Source: Owenia fusiformis (lineage: Eukaryota; Annelida; Polychaeta; Sabellida; Oweniidae). From it: DNA of 64,000 bases. Below, piece after piece: positions 33,106 through 42,999 of this stretch. The stretch spans positions 21,151,936-21,215,935 of the forward strand of contig CAIIXF020000006.1 of NCBI GenBank assembly GCA_903813345.2. The letters are read 5' to 3'. How positions within the stretch are numbered: the stretch's first letter is position 1; each line of letters opens with the position of its first letter. The translations under genes and the position numbers were made by a program. A model generated the notes under the pieces. It searched no databases, was not told the DNA's origin, and saw only the letters and a program-made list of their open reading frames with translations.

Positions 33106-34821
33106 ATGAAGATGCATTCCTGTCAACTTGAAGAGGATGCAATAGTGAATGGTGTGTATACTAAAATAAACTAGTAATAGCTGCTACATAGTCCTAAGTA
33201 ATGAAAATACTTTAAAACTTATAGACACTTAATAAAATAACAGTGTATCACCACTCCAGCCTCACTTTCCTGGATGATATAGAAAATGAATTTCACTAGC
33301 CATAGTGAATAACAACTATAACTTCACCACATGCACCATATTATATCATATATTTTATATATTTTCTCCAGTAAAAAATCAATGCCCACTCAATGTCATA
33401 CATAGAGTGGCATGTTGTGACAATTGCTGTTTGGGAGACTGTGACCTTGATATTATCACTCTCATGCGGAACTCATTCCAGGCGAGAAATTGTGAAGAAA
33501 AACACCAGTATGTATTAGATGCCCTCTGGAGGACCTCTAGGTTAGTGCATTTACTCATACTTTATCAATACTTAGACAGTGTTCATTTTAAGAAAAAGTC
33601 ACCTCAGGTCACCATGTGTATTACAGAGAGAATCCGAGAATTGTTTCAATGCCATTTATCACATGGTTAGGAGTTTCTAAGCATTTTGATCTTAATGTGA
33701 ACAAATGGAATACATGGAATAAGAATTCAATGAATTACGGCTCAAATTAAATCTAATTATATCACCCGCTAGGTCAACATTAAAAGTTCTCCAAATTCAA
33801 TAAATTTTTTGTATGTCATAGAAGATTTCCTCAGAATTCCGTATCTGGAATCGAAATTTAAACCAACTACTCAATCAGACAAGGTTGTTATTTGTCTCTG
33901 GCGCAAAATTCGAAATTAATTTGACTCTATATGTATTTATAAAATTGTAGATATTCTGAATGGAAGACCCAGATACGCTACTTCATAGATGGGTCCATGA
34001 AAGAAGTGTGTCAGACAGCCTGGCTGGCAGTACTAGGCATTCCCAAGAGTACTTTTTACCTAATCAAGCAGACGTTTAAAGGTAAATATTTTGAAATGGT
34101 GCATCTTGAAAGAAATGTTGCTATGTGTATCCATGAATCAAAATTAAGATAAAAAAGTAAAGATTTTCAATATAATTTTTGGTAGGCCTATTTAAATTTG
34201 GGTCAAATCAATTACAAAGTAAAATCTTATAGGTCAAGGTCACCAAACCATGTTTTATCTTACAACCCCAAGTCTATGAGAATTTGAGATTAAAGTTAAT
34301 ATTTTTGCTGAAATTCAGAATATACATCAGCTACCTTAAAAAATTGCACATTATCAAGAATTAATACTAGTAGTCTAATTACTTAAGTCTAATACTATAT
34401 TGTAATAATTGTGTTGTTCTTGATCAATCTCACTGTGCCAAGACTTAAATGTACACAATATGACTATCAGCTTATCTATAACCATACTATAGCTTCATCA
34501 GTGAGATAATGAGAAAGATAATAATTCTGATTTTAAATCATTTCTTTTGTTTTTTGTAGATGGGACCAGAATTGCTCCTAAAAACACAAGATATGGCAAT
34601 GGCCCAGGGGCACTGGCTGCTAAAAACTTTATTGATTGTTATTCAGCCAAATATGGTGACAAAATGCCTGACACTCTAACTATTAATTTACCAGTGTGTC
34701 TGACAAAAAAATCGCTTTACAATGAGTATGTTGTAGCAACTGTAAAGATGAGAAACCAGTCACATTGGAGTATTTCCGCAAAATCTGGAAGAAATATTTT
34801 CCACAAGTGAAAATTCCAAAG
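33106..34821 (+). pseudogene. Cys-rich multicopy-family gene of unknown function, spliced, one frameshift
   Basis: Exons: 33106-33151 (start uncertain), 33372-33540, 33951-34081, 34560-34821. Phases 1, 2, 1 agree across all junctions, all GT-AG. Exon 2 is Cys-rich (HRVACCDNCCLGDCDLDI); exon 3 reads YFIDGSMKEVCQTAWLAVLG; exon 4 reads GNGPGALAAKNFIDCYSAKY and NLPVCLTKKSLYNEYV. At about 34738-34752 the frame slips by one base, after which VTLEYFRKIWKKYFPQVKIP follows before a donor. 'VC---(F/W)L--LGI' and the 'YFR--WKKYFPQV' block recall a multicopy invertebrate gene family that I suspect is transposon-derived. An upstream exon at 32730-32791 (ATG, donor GTAAGT) is possible but its phase does not fit. 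Later exons not found with confidence. Confidence 0.55.
34245..34355 (+). repeat. dispersed repeat, second copy
   Basis: Same phrases as 30085-30240 ('cttacaaccccaagtctatgagaatttgagatta', 'catcagctaccttaaaaaattgcacatta'), with an internal deletion, in the intron before the exon at 34560. Confidence 0.75.
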
Positions 34822-35460
34822 GTATGCTTTGCTATAAGAAAAGTTACCAATTTCACCACCAGATGGCTATCAAAATGACCTTCTCAAGGTAAAAAAGGAT
34901 AACTACCAACTTAATGTTTATGGAGCTCCTCCGCACCCAATATTTAGAGGGGGCTCATATCTGAAAAACATTTCCGAATTTTTATAAAATCACACAGATA
35001 CTGCCTGGCTTCCAAGATGCAAAAATAATTTGTATAGATAGTGTACCTTGAACACCATTTTTTATGAATGCTGGGGACTCAGTATTAAAAGGATAATTTC
35101 AAAATATATAGGTCTGGGAAAGGTTTAAGGCACACTGCGTCGCTATAGAATGAATTGTGCTACTATTTTCACAATTGTATTGATATTTGGTGTCAAATAC
35201 ACATATCTTGGTATATTTGAAGTCCCAAAACGGCTTAGTTTCAGAAATATCCCAAATTTAAATTAAAAAATGACCGTTAGCTCCGCACCCTCCGCTCATT
35301 TGCTCCGCACCCAATATTTCCCACAGGCTCTGTCTGCATAGGGTGAGATTGGTGCCTGCAATATTTCGTGCTCTTTGGAGCATAGGATTTTCGCCAATTA
35401 AATATTTATCTAGCTAATAAAGCTTGTTTGGTGAATTAATCTTGCCACTACTACACTAAT

Positions 35461-35904
35461 GTTCTGAGTATTCCTAGTGTATATGTACCTCACCTACATC
35501 GTCTGCAAAAGTACAAGAACACCAAGATGTTTCATTTCATTCTGGATCACCACAATCGTATTGGCCGAAGAGTATTTCGAGATAGGTTTAACCCACTCGA
35601 TTCACTAAATGACATCAAGATGCTCCAGAGATACAGAATACCGAGAGCATCACCCATCGCATTGAAATTGACTCGTCGGAAAGAGTTAGATTTTCAATTT
35701 GAAATGAGAGTTCGTCTCAAAATTGTAGATTTTCACATTTCCATCGATTCAAACATGATTTGCAAAAGACATGTTTCATATTTTGTTCCAAAGGAAAATA
35801 AATGCAATACACTGGAGACATATTTAAACATATATCGATATGAAACCCACAACTTGCAATTTTCTTGCATGTGTATAAAATGTAAAATATACACCACCAA
35901 ATAG
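35461..35904 (+). pseudogene. Harbinger (PIF) transposase N-terminal fragment
   Basis: Plus-strand open frame from a GTT at 35461 (first ATG 35527). It reads HNRIGRRVFRDRFNPLDSLN then DIKMLQRYRIPRASPIALKL. HARBI1-like nucleases start with this arrangement: a basic stretch, a 'NPLD/DPFD' motif, then 'YRFxRxxI'. After about 60 residues the similarity fades and no DDE residues are visible, so it is truncated or degenerate. The Myb/SANT ORF on the opposite strand 200 bp downstream supports a Harbinger source. Confidence 0.55.
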
Positions 35905-36103
35905 AAAACTCATTAGCTGTTATCGTTTCATTGTCTGTTGAAAAATTATGTTGACGGATTTTAGATAGAAGCATTGTATAACACATACAACAACGACCAA
36001 AAGTTCATTTTATTTCAGTTAGTTTCAGTAACATGACAACTTCCCGTTTTAACAGTTATTTATTTTCAGTGATGTGTGACTTACATAACGTTTTTTCAAG
36101 GCC

Positions 36104-36274
36104 TCATTCCACACCAAGTGAACTTATTTTTTCAGCTACCCTTGCCCAGCAACTATCATGTGACTGTATTGTTATTTGACAGCTTAGTGGTGCCAAAAGA
36201 ATATTTGGATCCTTCTCAATGAGAGATACTAATAATTCTTGTTCATCGTTTGTCCAATTCCTTGCCCTCGACAT
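36104..36274 (-). CDS. 56-residue Myb/SANT-like DNA-binding ORF (Harbinger second protein)
   Basis: Complete small frame, ATG at 36274, TGA at 36104. It begins MSRARNWTNDEQELLVSLIE and has a second block SHDSCWARVAEKISSLGVE. Trp7 and Trp44 with an intervening acidic helix fit a Myb/SANT trihelix, the second protein of PIF/Harbinger elements, which helps bring the nuclease to the transposon ends. It is shorter than usual family members and may be a deletion derivative. No in-frame stop; oriented tail-to-tail with the transposase fragment. Confidence 0.6.
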   Translation of the reverse strand: MSRARNWTNDEQELLVSLIEKDPNILLAPLSCQITIQSHDSCWARVAEKISSLGVE

Positions 36275-36464
36275 GTTTCTTCGACTACCGTCTGTTCAAT
36301 GTAAATCGATTTGCATTTTGGCGCACTTATGTCTTGCACAAGTGTAATGCATGCGCAACCAATCAAATCATATCAATTATTGTATTTCAATCAATGTCAA
36401 AAACTAGCGCCAGTGTCCTTTTAAATTTCGCGCCAAAATACTCTCTAGACTTGCGATCGCAACT

Positions 36465-36612
36465 TACGTTTTAATTGTTTTGCGATTGCTTTGCGTCTGC
36501 GATTGCGCTCAATTGATAATATCACGCATCGCATGCGTTACGAATTGCGATCGCAATCGCATCGCAGACGCAACCCAACTATTTGCGACCAGATGATAAT
36601 GAGGCCTCAGGT
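36465..36612. repeat. subterminal palindromic repeats of the Harbinger relic
   Basis: Dense inverted words: 'ttgcgtctgcgattgcgct' against 'gcgatcgcaatcgcatcgcagacgcaa', ending in 'gaggcctca'. The phrase 'aggcctcatt' also occurs at 36099. These are likely the binding sites and right end of the element; the left end is not resolved. Confidence 0.5.
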
Positions 36613-36649
36613 CCTGGATTGTGATATTGGTTCTGGATTGGAGGGGGGA

Positions 36650-36835
36650 GGGGGATGTTAGACATTGTTTTTTTTTCACGTTAGATCATGGTTTTGGGAT
36701 ATATAGGATCTACTTTTCTTATGACAGATTTACACTTACAGTTTGCTTTTCTTGTTGGGTTTCTTTAAAGTTTTTAGTCAACCTTCCCTTTTGGCATTTG
36801 TGCTTATATATTCTGCATTTATGTGGCTACGCCCC
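36650..36835 (+). repeat. dispersed repeat, copy 1
   Basis: 'gacattgttt...cacgttagatcatggt.ttgggatatat' and later 'ggcatttgtgctta' recur at 49240-49395, and a looser copy lies at 48575-48705. Probably a retroposon family; no coding content. Confidence 0.6.
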
Positions 36836-37780
36836 TGAACATTGGATTTTTTATTTGGCCATATGTATAATGGTTAAATGGCAGTAATTTCAAAATGCTA
36901 CACAGTGGCCAGTGTTTCACCAAATTGTTACATTGTTTCAATGAATATGAAATTTCAACTGTAGTACATTTATGATCCAACCATGACAACTAGATATCTA
37001 GGGCAAGTATAACATTTCCAAAATAAGAACTTGTTGAAGGACCAGTCTTATTTATAGACAGACAACTAATAGACTATTCACAAATACCACAAAGGCCTAC
37101 TTTGACAGAGTGTTATTGTTCAAATAATTGAAATTGTTGAAATCAGCAATTCTGAATTTTGATTTTATGACGTTAAATCGTTTAAAAGCATTAATGACAC
37201 CCTAAGTTCATTTGCTTGTGTTTTTATTGTTATTGAAGTAAAATGAAAACAAAAAATTCCAATGTTGGAAATTGCCTCAAGTTTTAATGTGTGCTACATT
37301 TGATAACAAATAGTAAAGGTCAAAATGTTCAAATCGCAGATCAAATTTATTATCAATAACCTGTGTGGGGTACTATGTATAATTTTCACATTTTTGATTG
37401 TACCCTAAAACAGAGTGACGTAATCATTCTTTATTACTTCATTGCTTTAAGTTTGGTTTTAAAAGATATTTTTCAAATTTATTTTAACACTTGGTCATGC
37501 TTCATGTCAGCCGATCATAATAAATGTTATCTACAGTGTATCTATTTCTTATTTCAATTTATTACTATTTTCTCTTTTTATCAGATGGACCTCAATCCTG
37601 TTATCAATTTATTTGACCAGTGCACGTTGAGAAAAAGCAGTGCTGTTTCATCAATCTAGGTACTGTACGAGGTATGTCATTTCTATGCATGCTAAGTGTT
37701 GATTCCAAGAATGGTAAATTGTGCACACAAGCTTTTCAGATTCATTGTAGAAATATATAGGTTTTACTGTCTCAACTCAT

Positions 37781-38195
37781 TAGAGGTGTAACTTGCCAGA
37801 AAAATCCAACTCGAGTTCAACTTGCCAAATATTTTCAAAACTTGAGTTAATTCATTTCGTCCGGTACGTATTGTAAACCTGGGTATACAAAATTACTGTC
37901 ACTTCTAGCGGCAAGATTCTCTGGTCATCTAAAAGCTGTTTAACACGTTGGGGCCATAAGAAAGTGTGATATTCATAGCAGTTATCTCATATTTCATCAA
38001 TCAAAAACGATCTGGTATAGACGTCGCCGCATACGGTAAGTACTAGAGAACGCTAGAATCTAACCAAACAATATTTTAGAAAACCCAGAAGGGCCCCTCA
38101 AAGTAATGAATGGTTTTCCCGGATTATCTCGAGGCAATGTATAGGCAGCTCTGACGAGCTGTCCTCGAGTTACGGACTCGGGAGTTACACCTCTA
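37781..38195. mobile_element. hAT MITE with perfect 13-bp ends and 8-bp duplication
   Basis: Left end TAGAGGTGTAACT and right end AGTTACACCTCTA are perfect inverted repeats. They are flanked by identical CAACTCAT at 37773-37780 and 38196-38203, the 8-bp duplication expected of hAT transposition. The 415-bp body contains no ORF, and 'ctcgagtt' words pair near both ends. The intact duplication suggests a fairly recent insertion. Confidence 0.9.
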
Positions 38196-38600
38196 CAACT
38201 CATGCTTGGCCTTTAGAAGAGATATATCTTATGAAATGTTAAGTCTCACAGTCTCCAAAGGGTAAAGACATGCTTTGTCATAATTTCTGGTTTTCATGTA
38301 CACTAGACAATAGAATTATGTCTAGAATATAAAATTATTTATTACATATAATCCAACCTTTTAATTGACAAGCCCACTTAAAACATGAACACAATTATCT
38401 TAATACATGTATATAATCTTGATGTTTAAGAATTGCTAAAGGATATTAAATCCAAATACACATTTTTGAGTATGCACCTTTCATATTTTCAAATTACAGT
38501 TATGAATATATTATGTTCTAGTTTAGGGTCTAGTTTTCAGTTATTCTAGTCTAGTGTTTAATGTTTAATGTTATTTTCATTCTTTTTTTGTATGTTTAAG

Positions 38601-38687
38601 GTTTGGACTGACTTTCCTGTTGCTATTCTGCCCATGCTATACTGTGCAGGAGAAGCTGAGGAGAAGTTATTCATACTGGACTTGGAG
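38601..38687 (+). CDS. possible isolated exon, unrecognised
   Basis: An 87-nt block after a good pyrimidine-rich acceptor (CTTTTTTTGTATGTTTAAG) reads VWTDFPVAILPMLYCAGEAE then EKLFILDLE and ends at a GT. It is in phase 0 at both ends. Could belong to the plus-strand gene at 33-35 kb or to an unseen gene. The donor (GTGATT) is weak. Confidence 0.25.
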
Positions 38688-38699
38688 GTGATTATATTC

Positions 38700-40860
38700 T
38701 TAATTCTTAATTCCTAAGATACAATGTACCTATACCTGTTTGTTGGCAATTCTAGCATCATCTCTGAAAACTATGTGACAAAATACAGTTAGTTTTCACT
38801 CTAAAATACTGAGATAATGTAAAAATTGATTGTTTTCTGTCTTCTTTCCACATAATTGGTAAAATGTCATTGTGTCGAGCTGTATTGCTCAATATATTTC
38901 TGAGTTCAAGTCAGTCATTTAACCTGTTTACCAGTTTCTCAAAGGAGGGGGAGTTGTTTGTAGAATGAATTGGGGGAGTTTTTTCATGCATTTCGCTTAT
39001 GTTTTTCATCCAAAAAACACCAATACACTTTAAAACATTTTATTGACTATAAGATTGAACCATATAATCCTAAAAAATATTTCTCATTTTTAAGGATTAT
39101 CTATGGATTCTCTCCATGGTATATATAAGTAAAGCCATGTTATGCAAGTAAATATATAGAGGTTATTTAATGGGAGGTTTTTGATTCAGGATATATCTGA
39201 GGGAAACACAGTATATCATTATTTTCGTTATTAAAATGAAAGTTGAACTCTTACTCTTAATTTTTGTTATACCAAATAATAGCATACTACAATATAGTAT
39301 GCCATTATTTGGTATCAAATGTGATATCAAAGTGATAATTGATATTTCACTTCAGATATCAATTATATTCCTGCATGCTATTTACCTATAACACTACTAA
39401 GTATGGAATAAAAAAAGTTCTTGTGTAATACAAATACTGAAACAAAGTATGAGGCAGTTCATTATTTCTTTGTTTTGTTATTCACATATTAAGTATAAAT
39501 CCATTGACTACGGTCTGGCTAAAATATTTATCACACATAACATATAACAGGTACACAAACTATACAGAGTATGCAGAAATGTTGCTAACTTTTTTCTGGC
39601 CCAAACCGACCCAAAAAATATCTAACCTGTGACACCTCTAATAGATATTTTTCAAGTCTGTAGTTGTATCAGAATCTGATAGAATCTGGTAGAGCACAAT
39701 CAACTTGGGTAGAATCCACATTTATCTCATTTTGGCCAAAAAGTGACATAGAATACGTTGGCTCTTGGAACAGTGACATGACAGAATTGGATTTATGTGT
39801 TTTTCAATAATTGTATTTACAAAAGGTACTTGTCATTTTTAATTTTGTATATTTTACTTTCTTAATATTGCTCTTTTAAACTCAATATGAATGTTCATAA
39901 GTTTAAAATTCTACTCAATGTTATTGTACTTTGAATACAGAAGCATTCAATAGGAGACTCAGCTTGTATTCACGAATGCAATTTTCGGCCAGCACCTACC
40001 GGGATTGCAATTTGATGGCAAAACTCATTTAGATATGAATCGTGCCTGCTGTGTATCCCGATGGCTGAAAACTATCGCATCAAACCCAATTGCTAACCCA
40101 AATAACAGGTTAATCTGCTGTTTCAGTAGCAAGTAACAATGACCTACAATTTGTTTGCGGCTTTTGATCATTACAGTGCTATAAAAAATCATTTTTTATA
40201 TGGTAATCTATTTATTTCATAAATCTTATTTTACATCAGATGGCTTGCCAATCGCCAAAAAGGCATTATAGGCCAAGCTTAAAGATAACAATATATCTAA
40301 CATGAGCTAATTATGAACAACATTAAGTACAATATGGCTATCTGGGGGATTCTGGCTAAGAATAAGAATGTAGAGGTGTCAAGTCATTGGTTCAACGAGG
40401 ACAGAAAGGAGGGGGATAGTGGTGAAAACCATGGAAGGGATCTTATTTTGTATGGTCTTGAATAAAGCTTGCCACGTTTATAAAGTGTTCCTTCTGTTGT
40501 AAGGGTGCCGTTACTTCCATATTTAAAAAATGCATTATTTGGTTTTCCGACAGCCAAAAGTTGCATTTCCAAATGAAAGCTCAGACAAGATACATTCTTT
40601 GCCAAAAGTTAACAAAGGCATACATTTGTATTTATATCAATATCAAGGAAATACAAATAAATTGAAATTGAAAACAAGACAAACTAATATGATTTGAATA
40701 TTTTAGAAAGATGGCAGTGTTGCTTGTTGGTGTTTGGGTGAGTTTTATTCTGCTTTTCCATAACCTAGTTAATATAAGGTTTCATGTCTGGAAACTATGA
40801 AAGTAGGTGAATCCATTGTATATTAGTTTTTATCTGAATGATTGAAGTTTGGTAGGGATA
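38700..40860. other. non-coding, no recognised feature
   Basis: AT-rich, with short palindromes such as 'ccaaataatagcatactacaatatagtatgccattatttgg' at 39270-39315. A 73-codon minus frame at 40605-40384 has no motif. Confidence 0.45.
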
Positions 40861-40867
40861 TAGTGAA

Positions 40868-41029
40868 GCCTTCCATCCGTTTGTCCTTCCATCCGTTTGT
40901 CCTTCCATCTGTTTGTCCTTCCATCCGTTTGTCCTTCCATCCGTTTGTCCTTCCATCTGTTCGTCCTTCCATCCCTCTGTCCTTCCATCTGTTCGTCCTT
41001 CCATCCCTTTGTCCCTCGTCCTTCCATCT
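40868..41029. repeat. 16-bp tandem repeat 'ccttccatccgtttgt'
   Basis: About ten units of 'ccttccatccgtttgtc' with small variants. Open frames overlapping it (Trp-Lys-Asp-Glu-rich on the minus strand, Ser-Pro-rich on the plus) are artefacts of the repeat. Confidence 0.9.
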
Positions 41030-41199
41030 AAAAACTAGTACACAAATTTTTATGTCCCTACCAAAAAGTGGTGACATACTGTTATGGTCTCTGTTTTTTT
41101 ACGATGGTGTGCGGATTAAGGATGGCATCTGTAACAAATTCTTAAAACCAATACATCCAATAATTTAACAAATACTGTATAGACTGACTTCAATTGTTT

Positions 41200-41600
41200 T
41201 CAAAATCATCTACATGTTTTCAGAAGTTCAAATCTGACTTTATATTTAAGATTTGACCTTCAATGACCTTTTCAAGGTCACAAAAAGGTTAAAAAGGTCT
41301 TTTTTTCAACTTGCTTCAAATTAACAGATTTTTTTCAAAATCATATACAAGTTATCGTAAGTTCAAATTTGACTTAAGATTTGAGATTTGACCTTCAATG
41401 ACCTTGTTAAGGTCAAAAGGTCAAAAATGTCTTTTTTCGACTTGCTTCAAATTGACGAATTTTTTTTTCAAAATCATCTACAAGTTCTCAACATTTCAAA
41501 TTTGACTTTAGATTTGATCCTTAAATGACATTCTCAAGGTCAAAATAGATTTGACCTTTAATGACATCCTCTCTTTTATCTTGCTTCAACTAGGTGGTGA
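41200..41600 (-). repeat. tandem repeat related to 27425-27905, inverted
   Basis: Three diverged units containing 'ttgaccttcaatgaccttttcaaggtca...aaggtctttttttcaacttgcttcaaattgac', the reverse complement of the phrases in the array at 27.4 kb. It follows the 16-bp array and a phrase 'gtccctaccaaaaagtggtgacat'. Confidence 0.75.
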
Positions 41601-42194
41601 CATTTTGTCATGTTAATGCCTTGTCTTTATATTGTTGGAATGATGTATATTGATAATTTTATGCAAATATTATTTTAAGATAAATTACAATGGCAGTCAT
41701 AATCTTTTATACTTGCTATTGATATTTCTATTCAAAACACTATTTATTAATTAAAGACAAAACTGTCAACCTCTGAAATATTTTCGTTGACTTTTGAAGT
41801 CATGTTACTATAATATACTCTGGAGCCAAATTTGAAAGTTGTCACAAACTACATCCAACAATAGGATATAGTTGATGTGGCTTGTATCTAACATCACATG
41901 GTCTCAATTACCAAAACAAGCATAATAGCCTACCTGACAAAGGCTTTTCTAAACAGAACAAGTATAACAAAGGCAGCAATGGTTCTAATGTATTTTACAA
42001 GGCACATTATTTGTAATTAAATAAAAAATGTAATTTTTAAACGTTCGGTGTTAAGTTTGGAAATATGTTTTTCATTCATTTTTATATGACTTAAAAAGTA
42101 ATTTTAATCAAACAGTTGTCAGCTATTTATTTCTCAAATAATCAAATTTCCCGCCATTTTTCGAATAAAAGTTTACATTTTATAATATTCCACT

Positions 42195-42987
42195 GTGTAG
42201 CCTTGCCCAAGTCGGTATTTTTTTTACTTATCTTGAATTATTACGGCCTTGTAGAATTTAATGTTTCATCGCTGATATTATGATAAGTTATTCAGTGGTT
42301 TCGAGATTCATTAATTATAAAGCTGTCCGGGGTATCGCGAAACCGTATTGATTGCCAGATTGCGTGGACACGACATGTGACTTCAGGCTGATTGACCAAT
42401 CAAAACATTATCAGGTTTACCTGCATAAGCAAAGCAAACTACCCGTCTACAACTTGAAATTTTCAGTAATCTGATCGAGTATTTCTTCACATTACATTCT
42501 GCAATTAATGTACATTGTAATGTAAGCAGGCCTTAATATAAGTTAAATCATGCAATTTAATGTTGATTTAAAACTGACTGCGCTGAAAATGCACGAAGAC
42601 CTTGTCCATAGTCATCGATCTGATTCAGTGATTGATCAAAATCTCAGCCTAGATTGTAGCTATCATGTTTGATAATTTCAGTGAACTTTTTCAACATTTC
42701 TTGTTGAAATCTCCTGACCTCCGGGTATCCGATCGATGCACCCGCATCCACTAAAAACTCTGATATATAAAATAAATAATGAATTTCATAATGAATTGTG
42801 CAAAATTTGTTCGCGAAAAGTGTATTTGTTTTGACTGTGCATAATAATGAGCTAACGCTACAGGGTCGTCATTGATTGTTCAAAACCGACATAAACACTG
42901 AGTCGGTAAAGTGTGTGGCTTTTGGTACTAGGCGGTCATAATAGCAATCAAGATAAGTAAAAGAGACCGACTTCGACAAGGCTACAC
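42195..42987. mobile_element. DNA transposon relic with about 50-bp terminal inverted repeats
   Basis: Left 'GTGTAGCCTTGcCcAAGTCGG...TTTACTTATCTTGA' pairs with right 'TCAAGATAAGTAAA...CCGACTTcGaCAAGGCTACAC'. The body is 793 bp without an ORF. No clear target duplication. Superfamily not assigned. Confidence 0.75.
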
Positions 42988-42999
42988 TATATGGTGCAA

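Noticed and set aside
40795-41168. Repetitive open frames on both strands around the 16-bp array
   Set aside because: Direct products of the 'ccttccatccgtttgt' tandem repeat.
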